From Bacillota bacterium (GTDB lineage: Bacteria > Bacillota > Clostridia > TANB77 > CAG-465): DNA of 36,683 nucleotides. The translations under genes and the position numbers were made by a program. Every line of letters starts with the position of its first letter. Position 1 is the stretch's first letter. The stretch covers positions 1-36,683 of the forward strand of contig JAEYPQ010000048.1 of NCBI GenBank assembly GCA_023410645.1. The letters are read 5' to 3'. Below are positions 9,853 to 17,922 of the stretch, in pieces. A model generated the notes under the pieces. It had not been told where the DNA came from, did no database searches, and saw nothing but the letters and a program-made list of their open reading frames with translations.

Positions 9853-9881
9853 TTGACTTTGGTATAAAACAAATATATAAT
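9853..9881 (+). promoter_or_regulatory. Sigma-A promoter of znuA
   Basis: TTGACT (9853-9858), 17-base spacer, TATAAT (9876-9881). The Fur-type box at 9894-9908 lies just downstream over the expected initially transcribed region, a position suited to repression. Confidence 0.85.
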
Positions 9882-9893
9882 ATTTAATGTTAA

Positions 9894-9908
9894 TGATAAT
9901 TATTATCA
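9894..9908. promoter_or_regulatory. Fur-family operator upstream of znuA
   Basis: Perfect 7-1-7 inverted repeat TGATAATTATTATCA. It is identical to the copy at 10930-10944. Read as codons it gives the spurious ATG-Ile-Ile-Ile-Ile opening that would otherwise extend znuA upstream. Confidence 0.92.
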
Positions 9909-9928
9909 ATAGAGAAAGAAGGATATAT

Positions 9929-10885
9929 ATGAAGAAAAAGATACTTTTATCAATAGTGTTTCTTGTAATTGTTGTTGCTGCCATAGCTTTAGTTGCAAAG
10001 CAATTTAGGACAAAGAGCACTTGGGGCGATTCAGAAGATAAATTAAAAGTTATAGCAACTTTATTTCCGCAATATGATTTTGTAAGACAAGTAGGAAAAG
10101 ATAAAGTTGATGTAAAAATGTTACTCCCAGCTGGTGTGGAATCACATACTTATGAACCAACACCTACAGATATAATAGATATTAATAATGCTGATTTATT
10201 TATATATACTGGCGAGGAAATGGAACCATGGGCAGATAGAATAGCAGAAAGTATTGATTCAGATACTAAAATTGTAGATTCATCATCTAGGGTTGATATG
10301 CTTAAAGCAGATGAGGAAGAACATGAGGAAGGCGAAGAAGAGCATGAGCATGAACATACTTATGATCCGCATATTTGGTTAGATCCAGAAAATGCAATTA
10401 AAATGGTTGAAGAAATAACGTATTACTTATGTTCAGTTGATCCAGAAGATGCAGAATATTATACTAATAACTCAAATGAATATATACAAGAATTGAAAAA
10501 TTTAGATTCTGATATTGAAAATGTAATTGCATCTGGTGTAAGAAAGAAAATAGTATTTGGTGGACCATTTGCATATAAATATTTTATTGAAAGATATGGT
10601 ATTGATTATGTCAGTGCATATGAAGGTTGTGGTGAAGAAACAGAGCCAAGTGTTGCAAGAGTAAAAGAAACAATAGAAGCAATTAAAGCAGATAAATTAC
10701 CTGTTATATTCTACGATGAATTGGAAACAAGTAATATTGCATTTACAATGAGTACTGAAACAAATGCTAAAGCACTACCTTTTAGCTCACTACACAATCT
10801 TTCTAAAGAAAAGATAGATTCTGGTGCAACATACATAAGTGTAATGAAAGAGAATATGGAAAATTTAAGAACTGCTCTTAATTAA
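9929..10885 (+). CDS. znuA: Zinc (metal) ABC transporter substrate-binding protein
   Basis: A 318-residue cluster A-I metal-binding protein. An N-terminal membrane segment (3-23) has no lipobox Cys, so it looks membrane-anchored by helix rather than a lipoprotein. SHTYEPTPTD (72-81) carries the first ligand His73; a Glu/His-rich loop (129-143) and DPHIWLDP (146-153) with His148 follow, and GEETEPS (235-241) and a late His289 complete the pattern. The His-rich loop is typical of zinc-specific ZnuA/AdcA proteins. The usual His of the SHDAF-type segment is replaced (FGGPFAYKYF). ATG 9929 with GAAGGA upstream is chosen; the longer frame starts inside the operator. It is separated from znuC by the regulator gene, an unusual split. 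Confidence 0.9.
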   Translation: MKKKILLSIVFLVIVVAAIALVAKQFRTKSTWGDSEDKLKVIATLFPQYDFVRQVGKDKVDVKMLLPAGVESHTYEPTPTDIIDINNADLFIYTGEEMEPWADRIAESIDSDTKIVDSSSRVDMLKADEEEHEEGEEEHEHEHTYDPHIWLDPENAIKMVEEITYYLCSVDPEDAEYYTNNSNEYIQELKNLDSDIENVIASGVRKKIVFGGPFAYKYFIERYGIDYVSAYEGCGEETEPSVARVKETIEAIKADKLPVIFYDELETSNIAFTMSTETNAKALPFSSLHNLSKEKIDSGATYISVMKENMENLRTALN

Positions 10886-10896
10886 TAATAGTAGTA

Positions 10897-10924
10897 TTGA
10901 CTTTGTCATAAAATGTTGTATAAT
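10897..10924 (+). promoter_or_regulatory. Sigma-A promoter of the Fur-family regulator and znuCB
   Basis: TTGACT (10897-10902), 16-base spacer, TATAAT (10919-10924), starting 11 bases after znuA ends. The second operator copy begins five bases after the -10. Confidence 0.83.
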
Positions 10925-10929
10925 ATTAA

Positions 10930-10944
10930 TGATAATTATTATCA
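10930..10944. promoter_or_regulatory. Fur-family operator upstream of the regulator gene
   Basis: Same TGATAATTATTATCA inverted repeat as at 9894-9908. A further half-site-like AATAATTATC continues to about 10953, as in overlapping Fur boxes. It implies autoregulation together with znuCB. Confidence 0.92.
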
Positions 10945-10973
10945 ATAATTATCGTTCAAGGAGTGCAATATTT

Positions 10974-11399
10974 ATGCAAAAAAATATTAAACAAAGAAAT
11001 ACAAAACAAAAACAAATAGTAATAGATTTTTTAAAGGAAAACAGAAATACACATTTAATGCCAGAACAAATTATTGATGGTTTGAAAGCTCAAAATAAAA
11101 TTGTGAGTCAAGCAACTGTATATAGAATTTTAAATTCCTTAACAGAAGAGGGAATTTTAAGAAGATATTTTATAGATGAAGGTCAAAGTGCTTGCTATCA
11201 ATTTATTGAAAATAATGAAGTTTGCAGAGCTCATTATCATCTTATATGTAGTGAATGTGGTAAAGTTATTCATTTCCAAAATAGAGAAATTACAAGCATA
11301 AAAGATGAAATTTTTAAAGAAGATGAATTTATTATCGATTTAAAAAGAGTAGTCTTTTATGGCATTTGTAAGGAATGTCAATTACTAAGTGAGGGGTAA
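10974..11399 (+). CDS. zur: Fur-family metalloregulator, probably Zur
   Basis: A 141-residue Fur-family repressor. The winged helix has recognition helix SQATVYRILNSLTEEGIL (45-62). The dimerisation domain has HYHLICSECGKVIHF (87-101, regulatory-site His and Cys92/Cys95) and ICKEC (131-135, Cys132/Cys135). The two CxxC pairs form the structural zinc site. The sequence alone does not separate Zur from Fur or PerR. Its location between znuA and znuC, and operators in front of both, argue for zinc sensing, although the operator itself matches the classical Fur/PerR-like box more than the Bacillus Zur box. ATG 10974 with AAGGAG is chosen; the longer frame begins in the operator. Confidence 0.85.
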   Translation: MQKNIKQRNTKQKQIVIDFLKENRNTHLMPEQIIDGLKAQNKIVSQATVYRILNSLTEEGILRRYFIDEGQSACYQFIENNEVCRAHYHLICSECGKVIHFQNREITSIKDEIFKEDEFIIDLKRVVFYGICKECQLLSEG

Positions 11400-11400
11400 T

Positions 11401-12063
11401 ATGGTTATTTTAAATGTAAAAGACTTGTGTGTATCTTATGGTATAAATTCAGTATTAGAAAATATTAACTTTGAGATAAATCAAGGTGAATATGTTTGCT
11501 TAGTTGGTGAAAATGGAACTGGTAAATCTACATTACTTAAGACAATAGTAGGTTTAAAAGATAAAACTAGTGGTGTTATAAAGTTAAATGTAGAATTAGA
11601 TAAAATATCATATATTGCACAAGTAAACACTAATGGTGATAATTTTCCAGCAACAGTTAAAGAAATAATACTAACTGGATTTCAAAAGAGTAAAGGAAAA
11701 TTATTTTATACAAAAGAAAATCACAAAAAGGTAGAAGAATTAGCTGAGATGCTTGGCATAACAAAAATTCTTAATAGTAAAATTGGAAGTATATCAGGTG
11801 GTCAAAAACAAAGAGTTATGATTGCAAGGGCACTATGCAAGGATCCAAAAGTACTTTTTTTAGATGAACCTTTTAGTGGACTTGATGTTAATATAACAAA
11901 AGAATTATATAAATTAATAAAGGATTTAAATGAAAAATTTAATATAACAATACTTATGGCAACACATGATTTAAAACAAATAAAAAATGAAGCTAAAAGA
12001 ATAATTGCACTCAATAAAGTAGTGATATATGATGGCAATGTTGAAAATTGGAGAGGTGAGTAA
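11401..12063 (+). CDS. znuC: Zinc ABC transporter ATPase
   Basis: A 220-residue ABC ATPase that energises metal import. Walker A GENGTGKS (36-43), Q-loop Gln74 (SYIAQ), signature ISGGQKQR (131-138, Ile replacing the usual Leu), Walker B VLFLDE (151-156), D-loop SGLD, and switch His189 (ATHD). It starts one base after the regulator's stop; the ATG at 11401 is placed well behind GAGGGG, whereas a GTG four codons earlier lies inside the regulator gene. The next gene starts immediately after the stop codon, so zur-znuC-znuB are translated as one unit. Confidence 0.93.
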   Translation: MVILNVKDLCVSYGINSVLENINFEINQGEYVCLVGENGTGKSTLLKTIVGLKDKTSGVIKLNVELDKISYIAQVNTNGDNFPATVKEIILTGFQKSKGKLFYTKENHKKVEELAEMLGITKILNSKIGSISGGQKQRVMIARALCKDPKVLFLDEPFSGLDVNITKELYKLIKDLNEKFNITILMATHDLKQIKNEAKRIIALNKVVIYDGNVENWRGE

Positions 12064-12879
12064 ATGAACGAATTATTAGATTTACTAAGCTATCCTTTTA
12101 TTGTAAGGGCATTAATAGTTGGAATATGTATTTCATTTACTGCTGCGATAATTGGTGTAATATTGGTTCAAAAAAAATATTCTATGATTGGTCATGGACT
12201 TGGAGAAATTGGATTTGCTGCACTGTCTTTGGCAGTGGCATTTAACCTTGCACCACTTGCTGTTTCGATACCAGTGGTAATAATTGCTTCATTTATTATA
12301 ATGGGGATAAGTCAGAAAAAAGGAATAGAAGGGGATACAATAATTGCAATAGTGTCAGCTAGTGCTTTGGCATTTGGTGTTATTGTAACAGCTATTACAA
12401 AAGGATTTAATATAGATGTTTGTAATTATATGTTTGGTAGTATACTTGCTATGACAAATACAGATATAATTTTAAGTGTTACACTTACAATAGTAGTACT
12501 AGTAGTATATTTTCTATTTTATAACAGATTAGTTTTAATAACTTATGATGAAAACTTTGCTAAGGCATCTGGAATAAATGTAACATTATATCAATTCATT
12601 ATTTCTGCAATTACTGCACTTGTCGTAGTACTTGGAATGAGAATGATGGGAACACTTATGATATCTAGTATTATAGTATTTCCAGCTATAATATCAAAGA
12701 AATTAACTAATAGTTTTAAGTCACTTGTTATAGTTTCAGGTATAGTTTCAGTTATTTGTTTTATAGCGGGAATATTTGCATCTTTCTTTATGAAATTACC
12801 AACTGGTTCTAGTATAGTGTTAATAAACATAATATTACTAATTATAGTTAATATTGGTAATAAGTTAATAAAGGAGTGA
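12064..12879 (+). CDS. znuB: Zinc ABC transporter permease
   Basis: A 271-residue ABC-3 family permease with about eight hydrophobic segments. Family-typical landmarks are GHGLGEIGFAALSLAVA (around 43-59), ITYDENFAKASGI (around 158-170, the coupling-helix region contacting ZnuC) and GMRMMGTLMISSIIVFPA (around 191-208). It begins directly after znuC with GGAGAGGTG inside the end of znuC, and ends in TGA overlapping the RBS of the DUF1980 gene. Confidence 0.93.
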   Translation: MNELLDLLSYPFIVRALIVGICISFTAAIIGVILVQKKYSMIGHGLGEIGFAALSLAVAFNLAPLAVSIPVVIIASFIIMGISQKKGIEGDTIIAIVSASALAFGVIVTAITKGFNIDVCNYMFGSILAMTNTDIILSVTLTIVVLVVYFLFYNRLVLITYDENFAKASGINVTLYQFIISAITALVVVLGMRMMGTLMISSIIVFPAIISKKLTNSFKSLVIVSGIVSVICFIAGIFASFFMKLPTGSSIVLINIILLIIVNIGNKLIKE

Positions 12880-12883
12880 TTTC

Positions 12884-13354
12884 ATGAAGAATATAAAATT
12901 AATAATATTTGTAGTATTGATTTTGGTAGTTATAGCTTCAATTGTATTAGTTTTTCTAAATAACAATGAAAAAAATAATGTAGATATTTATGAATCACAA
13001 GATGAGAAGGTAGATGTATACATAAAAGACAACTACTTTGTTGGTCAAATAAACGAATTCTATATGAATTATAACATGTATATTGGAAAAAAAGTTAGTT
13101 ATGAAGGCTATATACTTTACTCACCTGCTGGTCAAATTGGTGTTGTTAGGGATTATTTTTGTTGTGGAGTGGACTCATATCCAGTTGGTCTTGAATGCAA
13201 TCAATATAATGGTGATAAGCCAAATGAAAATGAATGGGTAAAAGTCACAGGAACTTTATCTACTGCAACAGATGATCAAGGTGTATATCCAGTATTAAAA
13301 GATGCAAAATTAGAAGTTATGCAAACAAGAGGGGAACAAACTGTTTATCAATAG
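12884..13354 (+). CDS. Membrane-anchored DUF1980 (TIGR03943/YcgQ C-terminal-like) protein
   Basis: A 156-residue protein with one N-terminal membrane segment (5-26) and an outside domain. DNYFVGQINEFYMNYNMYIGKKVSYEGYI (49-77) and VVRDYFCCGVDSYPVGLEC (87-105) match the DUF1980 pattern: an OB-like fold with a conserved Cys-Cys-x-x-Asp motif (Cys93, Cys94, Asp97), then EWVKVTGTL (117-125). In many Firmicutes this domain is fused to or paired with a COG0701-type permease; no such permease is seen here. It is four bases after znuB and so under the same promoter and operator, which suggests a role in metal handling outside the membrane. That role is inference. Confidence 0.8.
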   Translation: MKNIKLIIFVVLILVVIASIVLVFLNNNEKNNVDIYESQDEKVDVYIKDNYFVGQINEFYMNYNMYIGKKVSYEGYILYSPAGQIGVVRDYFCCGVDSYPVGLECNQYNGDKPNENEWVKVTGTLSTATDDQGVYPVLKDAKLEVMQTRGEQTVYQ

Positions 13355-13381
13355 AATAATGGGGTTAAAATCAAGAATATA

Positions 13382-13410
13382 TTTACTTAAGCCAGTTATT
13401 ATGATATAAA
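13382..13410 (+). promoter_or_regulatory. Possible promoter
   Basis: TTTACT (13382-13387), 17-base spacer, TATAAA (13405-13410), 20 bases before the gene at 13430. It is weak by sequence; the gene could also be read from the znu unit, as no terminator is seen between. Confidence 0.45.
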
Positions 13411-13429
13411 TATAAAGAGGTAAATAATA

Positions 13430-13885
13430 ATGAGTAAAAAAAATATATATGTATGTGTAGTGATAGTTTTAAGTTGTGTAATACTTTTATTAGGAGTATT
13501 ATTATTTAAAGTATATTATGAAAAAGGGTATTTTAAGGGAAATCCTAAAAAGGTAGTAGAATTAAATATTCCAGATACTACTGTTACAAGAGTAGCAGTA
13601 CTTGGATCAAATTCAAAGCATTTTGAAATAAGTACTTCTGAAGATATTCAAGAGACTATAGATATGCTAAGGAAAATTAAATTATCGTATACAAAGGTAA
13701 CTGATGAGTATAAAAATAGTATTCCAGGCTTTGAATGCAAAATAACAGTTTATACAATATGGGATGAAGAAATTACAGAACTTGAAATTGTAAATGAAAA
13801 TGTTATAAAGTATAATGATTCATATTACAATATTGAAGATGGAACTTTTGATTTACAAGCTTTTGAAGCAATTGTGAATAAATAA
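13430..13885 (+). CDS. Hypothetical membrane-anchored protein
   Basis: A 151-residue protein with one N-terminal hydrophobic segment (7-29) and a mixed alpha/beta outside domain (about 40-151). I do not recognise the domain. The second half alternates short strands (FECKITVYTIWDEEITELEIVNENVIKYNDSYYNIE), which resembles small stress-exposed or lipoprotein-like folds. RBS AGAGG lies before the ATG. It follows the znu cluster by 75 bases and converges with the thioredoxin-like gene; a shared terminator separates them. Confidence 0.75.
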   Translation: MSKKNIYVCVVIVLSCVILLLGVLLFKVYYEKGYFKGNPKKVVELNIPDTTVTRVAVLGSNSKHFEISTSEDIQETIDMLRKIKLSYTKVTDEYKNSIPGFECKITVYTIWDEEITELEIVNENVIKYNDSYYNIEDGTFDLQAFEAIVNK

Positions 13886-13894
13886 AAATAAAAT

Positions 13895-13928
13895 AAAAAA
13901 GCTACTGTAAAAATTCAGTAGCTTTTTT
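13895..13928. terminator. Bidirectional terminator
   Basis: Stem AAAAAAGCTACTG (13895-13907) / CAGTAGCTTTTTT (13916-13928), loop of eight bases. It has A and T runs on either side and serves both convergent genes. Confidence 0.93.
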
Positions 13929-13931
13929 GTT

Positions 13932-14483
13932 TTATAATTCATTAAAAAAGTTATAAAATCCATCATAATTAAATTGACCTTTATGAGTACTCACAACATT
14001 ACCGTTTACATCAAATAGTGCCATATAAGGTACTGTTGTAACTGTAGGGTCAATAGATGTTCTTATCTTTTTATCTTTATCAAAAATGACAAACCAATTA
14101 AAATTATTATCTCTCAAGAACTTTTTCATTTCCTCAACATCTTCATCTTGAGATACAACTATTATATTGTAGTCTTTAAACTCTGTAATAAGCTTGTTTA
14201 AGTCAGGCGCTTCATCTTGGCAATGACTACACCATGTTGCCATAACAATAACCATTGTTCTTTCTTTTTTACTTAAATATTTTGCAAGTAATGTATCATC
14301 TACATTCTCTATTATATATGATTTTCTATTTTTTGTTTCTACATATTTTGTACCGCTAAATATCGCATCTTTTTTTATATATAAAATAATACCAATAATA
14401 ATTAAAAGAGCAATTATACTGGCAATTATTATAATAATCTTTTTATTAGATTTCTTATCTGATTTCACTCTTTTTTCTTTCAT
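13932..14483 (-). CDS. Membrane-anchored thioredoxin-like protein
   Basis: A 183-residue protein: basic N-terminus, one membrane segment (15-36), then an outside thioredoxin fold. The active site is ATWCSHCQDEAP (82-93; Cys85, Cys88) and the cis-proline is in TTVPYMALFD (149-158, Pro152). The overall shape matches TlpA/ResA-like thiol-disulfide proteins that act on exported proteins, but the redox direction cannot be read. I start at ATG 14483, which has GGAGAAG seven bases upstream, rather than 21 codons earlier where no RBS is present. Confidence 0.88.
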   Translation of the reverse strand: MKEKRVKSDKKSNKKIIIIIASIIALLIIIGIILYIKKDAIFSGTKYVETKNRKSYIIENVDDTLLAKYLSKKERTMVIVMATWCSHCQDEAPDLNKLITEFKDYNIIVVSQDEDVEEMKKFLRDNNFNWFVIFDKDKKIRTSIDPTVTTVPYMALFDVNGNVVSTHKGQFNYDGFYNFFNEL

Positions 14484-14620
14484 AATCTTCTCCAATCTTG
14501 CAATGTTTGACAAATTAATTATATAACAATGAATAAAAAAAAACAATCACAATGTGAAAAAATATAAATAGCTTAAACTAACTATATATTTATATTTACA
14601 CAAAAAATACTCATATATAA

Positions 14621-14649
14621 TTGAAAAATACAGTAGAATAGTATATAAT
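14621..14649 (+). promoter_or_regulatory. Sigma-A promoter of cysS
   Basis: TTGAAA (14621-14626), 17-base spacer, TATAAT (14644-14649), 34 bases before the cysS start. The leader is too short for a T-box, and none of its conserved sequence is seen. Confidence 0.8.
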
Positions 14650-14683
14650 ATGTTATACATATAATAAATTAGAAGGTGAGAAT

Positions 14684-16072
14684 ATGATAAATTTATATAA
14701 TACGTTGACAAGGAAAAAGGAAGAATTTGTACCAATTGATAGTAAGAATAATATTGTAAGAATATATACATGTGGACCAACAGTATATAATTATGCACAT
14801 ATCGGTAACATGAGAGCTTATATATTTATGGATACACTTAGAAAAGTATTAAGATATAATGGGTACAAATTAAATCATGTCATGAATTTAACTGATGTTG
14901 GTCATATGACTTCAGATGCTGATGAAGGTGAAGATAAAATGGAAAAATCAGCAAGGGAGCAAAAAAAGTCAGTATATGATATTGCAGATATGTATACAGA
15001 AGCATTTTTCGATGATATTGATTCTTTAAATATTGAAAGACCTGAACATGTTGTAAAGGCTACTGATCATATAAAAGAAATGGAAGAATATGTAAAAGAT
15101 ATATTAGATAATGGATATGCTTATGAAACATCAAAGGGAATATATTTTGATACTTCAAAATTAAAGACGTATGGTGAACTTTCAGGAGTTGATTTAAATA
15201 ATCAAAAAGCTGGTGCAAGAGTTGATGTGGACCCAGAAAAAAGAAATCCTCTTGATTTTGCTTTATGGATTAAAGCACCAGAAGAACATATTATGAAATG
15301 GAATAGTGAGTTTGGAGTTTGCTATCCAGGATGGCATATTGAATGTAGTGCCATGTCAAGGAAATATCTTGGTGAACATTTTGATATACATACAGGTGGA
15401 GTGGATCATATACCAATACATCATGAAAATGAAATTGCACAATCAAAAGGTGCAACTGGAATGAATCCAGCTAATTTTTGGATGCATGTTGAATTTTTAC
15501 TTGTTGATAATGGTAAAATGTCAAAAAGTTTAGGAAATGTGTATAGAATTATAGAACTAAATGAAAAAGGAATTGAATCACTTGCATATAGATATTTTAC
15601 TTTTACTTCACATTACAGGAATAAATTGAATTTTACATGGGAAGGTATAAAATCAGCCCAAGTTTCACTTAATAGATTAAGGGAAGCAACTCTTTCACAT
15701 AAAGGTATAAATAATAGTGTAGATAAAAAAGTACTTGAAGATTATGAAAATAGATTTAAAGAGGCAATAAATGATGATATCAATATGCCAGTTGCTGTTT
15801 CAGTTTGTTGGGAAGTTGCAAAAGAGGCAGAAAAATCAAATGATTATTATATTTTATTAAAAAAATTTGATGAAGTATTATCTTTAGATTTAGATAAAGT
15901 TGAAGAAAAAGAAATTGAAATTCCTCATGAAATAACTTTAATGTTAGAAAAAAGACAAATTGCAAGGGATAGTAAAGATTTTGCAATGTCAGATAAACTC
16001 AGAGATGAGTTAAAAGAAAAAGGGTATATAGTTATTGACTCAAAAGAAGGACAAAAGATAGAGAAAGTGTAG
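14684..16072 (+). CDS. cysS: Cysteinyl-tRNA synthetase
   Basis: A 462-residue class I synthetase charging tRNA-Cys. Seen: the zinc/Cys pocket start YTCGPTVYNYAHIGNMR (28-44, with the HIGH-type signature HIGN), WHIECSAMS (around 217-225) and HENEIAQS (around 247-254) completing the zinc site, and GKMSKSLGN (around 278-286, KMSKS signature). The C-terminal helical domain ends in a DALR-like part. The length is normal. RBS GAAGGTGAG precedes the ATG. A FemXAB gene follows after eight bases, so the two are almost certainly co-transcribed. Confidence 0.97.
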   Translation: MINLYNTLTRKKEEFVPIDSKNNIVRIYTCGPTVYNYAHIGNMRAYIFMDTLRKVLRYNGYKLNHVMNLTDVGHMTSDADEGEDKMEKSAREQKKSVYDIADMYTEAFFDDIDSLNIERPEHVVKATDHIKEMEEYVKDILDNGYAYETSKGIYFDTSKLKTYGELSGVDLNNQKAGARVDVDPEKRNPLDFALWIKAPEEHIMKWNSEFGVCYPGWHIECSAMSRKYLGEHFDIHTGGVDHIPIHHENEIAQSKGATGMNPANFWMHVEFLLVDNGKMSKSLGNVYRIIELNEKGIESLAYRYFTFTSHYRNKLNFTWEGIKSAQVSLNRLREATLSHKGINNSVDKKVLEDYENRFKEAINDDINMPVAVSVCWEVAKEAEKSNDYYILLKKFDEVLSLDLDKVEEKEIEIPHEITLMLEKRQIARDSKDFAMSDKLRDELKEKGYIVIDSKEGQKIEKV

Positions 16073-16080
16073 GAGATAAA

Positions 16081-17127
16081 ATGCCAATATTAGATAAAAA
16101 TAATAAGGAACAAGTGGAAAAGTATAGAGAATTTATAAATAAAAGTGAGTACACTAGACTTACACAGGCTCTAGAGTGGGGAAGTGTAAAAAAAGAATGG
16201 ATACAAGAAGCAGTTTTTTTAGAAGAAAATAATGAAATAATAGCTGCAATGACTTTACTACTTGAAAAAGTACCACATATAAACTCATATTTGATGTACG
16301 CTCCAAGGGGACCAATTTGTGATATTTATAATATAGACTTGGTTAATAGACTAGTAGAAGAAACAGAACCAATAGCAAAAAAATATAACGCTTTTTGTTT
16401 AAAATTTGATCCTGCAAGTAAATTTGATGAAGAACTAAATAATATTTATATAAAAAATGGATTTAAAACTTCTGGAAATAATGAGGATCATGATAAATTA
16501 ATACAACCACCTTATGATGCAATTTTAAATATTGATAATATTACTGAAGATGATTTAATTAAGAAATTTTCTGAAAAAACAAGATATAATATTAGATTAG
16601 CTAAAAGAAAAGGTGTTGAAGTTTATTTTTCAAGAGATAAAAAAGATTTAGAAATATTTTATGAATTATATAAGACAACGACTATAAGAGATAAAATAGG
16701 ATGTAGGGCTTTTGAATATTTTGAAAGAATGTTAAATTCATATGATGATGAACATTTAAGAATATATATAGCAAAGCATGAAAATGATAATTTATCAGCT
16801 GCAATAGCTATAAATTATGGACCAGAAATGTTTTATCTATATGGTGCAAGCTCAAATGAAAAAAGAAATCTTATGCCAAATTATTTAATGCAATGGGAAA
16901 TGATTAAATGGGGATTAGAGAAAAAATGTAAGTTATATAATTTTGGTGGGATAATACATATTGATAAAGAAAATGGACTTTATAAATTTAAAACCGGATT
17001 TTGTAGGGAAGATGGAATTGTTAGGTATATTGGTGAGATAGATAAAATATATGATAAAAAGGTATATTTACTATATGATAAAGTACTCCCTATATTAAAA
17101 AAAGCAAAAAGAAGATTAAGAAAGTAA
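16081..17127 (+). CDS. FemXAB-family aminoacyl-tRNA-dependent peptidyltransferase
   Basis: A 348-residue protein with two GNAT-like halves of the Fem family, which adds amino acids from aminoacyl-tRNA to the stem peptide of lipid II for peptidoglycan cross-bridges. Typical stretches are TQALEWGSVKKEW (27-39), YLMYAPRGPICD (69-80), EKTRYNIRLAKRKGVEV (166-182), LYGASSNEKRNLMPNYLMQWEMIKWG (around 257-282) and YNFGGI...GLYKFKTGF (around 290-311). No coiled-coil arm insertion is apparent. RBS AGGAG. The basic C-terminus (KKAKRRLRK) may contact tRNA or membrane. The amino acid added cannot be told from sequence. Confidence 0.9.
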   Translation: MPILDKNNKEQVEKYREFINKSEYTRLTQALEWGSVKKEWIQEAVFLEENNEIIAAMTLLLEKVPHINSYLMYAPRGPICDIYNIDLVNRLVEETEPIAKKYNAFCLKFDPASKFDEELNNIYIKNGFKTSGNNEDHDKLIQPPYDAILNIDNITEDDLIKKFSEKTRYNIRLAKRKGVEVYFSRDKKDLEIFYELYKTTTIRDKIGCRAFEYFERMLNSYDDEHLRIYIAKHENDNLSAAIAINYGPEMFYLYGASSNEKRNLMPNYLMQWEMIKWGLEKKCKLYNFGGIIHIDKENGLYKFKTGFCREDGIVRYIGEIDKIYDKKVYLLYDKVLPILKKAKRRLRK

Positions 17128-17194
17128 AAGAATAAACAAGAAATATAATCATATAATGAGTGTATGAATAAAATATTTTAAAAGGAGAGTGTTT

Positions 17195-17755
17195 ATGGGA
17201 AAACAAACATGGAAAGCGGGTACTTTTATATATCCTGTTCCAGCAATACTTGTTTCTTGTGGAAATGATACAAAGAAAAATATATTTACTGTAGCTTGGA
17301 CTGGAACTATATGTACAGATCCAGCTATGACATACATTTCAGTTAGAAAAGAAAGATATTCACATTCGTTGATATCTGAAACTGGTGAATTTTGTATTAA
17401 TTTAACAAATGAAGATTTAGCATTTGCAACTGATTTTTGTGGTGTAAGGTCTGGTAGAGATATAGATAAATTTAAGCATTTAAATTTAACACCGGAAAAA
17501 GCAACAAAAATAAATGCTCCTATGATAAAAGAAAGCCCAATAAGTATTGAATGTAAAGTAAAAGAAATAAAAGAACTAGGTTCACATGATATGTTTATCG
17601 CAGAAGTATTAGCAATAAATGTTGATGAAAAATATATTGACGCCTCTGATAGATTTGATATGCAAAAATGTAATCTTATTGCATACTCACATGGAGAATA
17701 TTACAAATTAGGTGAAAAGATAGGTAAATTTGGATTTTCAGTTAAGAAAAAGTAA
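17195..17755 (+). CDS. Flavin reductase-like FMN-binding protein (flavoredoxin type)
   Basis: A 186-residue protein covering a complete flavin reductase-like domain. The N-terminal YPVPAILVSCGNDTKKNIFTVAWTGTICTDPAMTYISVRKERYSH (about 14-57) is the FMN-binding signature region of the split-barrel family, followed by GEFCINL and SPISIECKVKEI. Such proteins bind FMN and reduce flavins or carry electrons; the physiological partner is unknown. ATG 17195 lies seven bases after AAGGAGAG; a GTG two codons upstream overlaps that site and is less likely. No clear terminator or strong promoter separates it from the FemXAB gene (67 bases). Confidence 0.88.
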   Translation: MGKQTWKAGTFIYPVPAILVSCGNDTKKNIFTVAWTGTICTDPAMTYISVRKERYSHSLISETGEFCINLTNEDLAFATDFCGVRSGRDIDKFKHLNLTPEKATKINAPMIKESPISIECKVKEIKELGSHDMFIAEVLAINVDEKYIDASDRFDMQKCNLIAYSHGEYYKLGEKIGKFGFSVKKK

Positions 17756-17791
17756 AAATTAAAAAAATGTCATAAAATGTCGAAAATACTG

Positions 17792-17820
17792 TTGACAAAT
17801 TTTACATTATATAATATAAC
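17792..17820 (+). promoter_or_regulatory. Sigma-A promoter of the 17923 gene
   Basis: TTGACA (17792-17797), 17-base spacer, TATAAC (17815-17820). It would give a leader of roughly 95 bases that contains a complete terminator. Confidence 0.72.
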
Positions 17821-17840
17821 TATTTTAGTTGTAGTTTAAT

Positions 17841-17903
17841 AGTCTAAAATAATTATTTAAGGGGATTAAAAAATCTTTTTATTTAAATATTTTAGGCTTT
17901 TTT
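17841..17903 (+). terminator. Leader terminator / candidate attenuator
   Basis: AGTCTAAAATA (17841-17851) pairs with TATTTTAGGCT (17888-17898), 11 bp with one G-T. A second helix, AAGGGGATT (17859-17867) with AATCTTTTT (17872-17880), lies inside. Six T residues end at 17903. The structure lies between a promoter and the next start codon (20 bases on), so it should abort most transcripts unless refolded. Confidence 0.7.
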
Positions 17904-17922
17904 ACGATGGGAGGAATATACT

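Noticed and set aside
9887..9928. Upstream extension of znuA (and likewise 10929-10973 for the Fur-family gene)
   Set aside because: The extra codons read through the palindromic operator (Met-Ile-Ile-Ile-Ile) and have no RBS; the later ATGs have good ones.
14484..14546. Upstream extension of the thioredoxin-like protein
   Set aside because: No RBS, and the internal ATG at 14483 has GGAGAAG at proper spacing and gives a normal membrane-anchor N-terminus.
14550..14683. T-box leader before cysS
   Set aside because: The predicted transcript leader is only about 30 bases and the conserved T-box sequence is absent.
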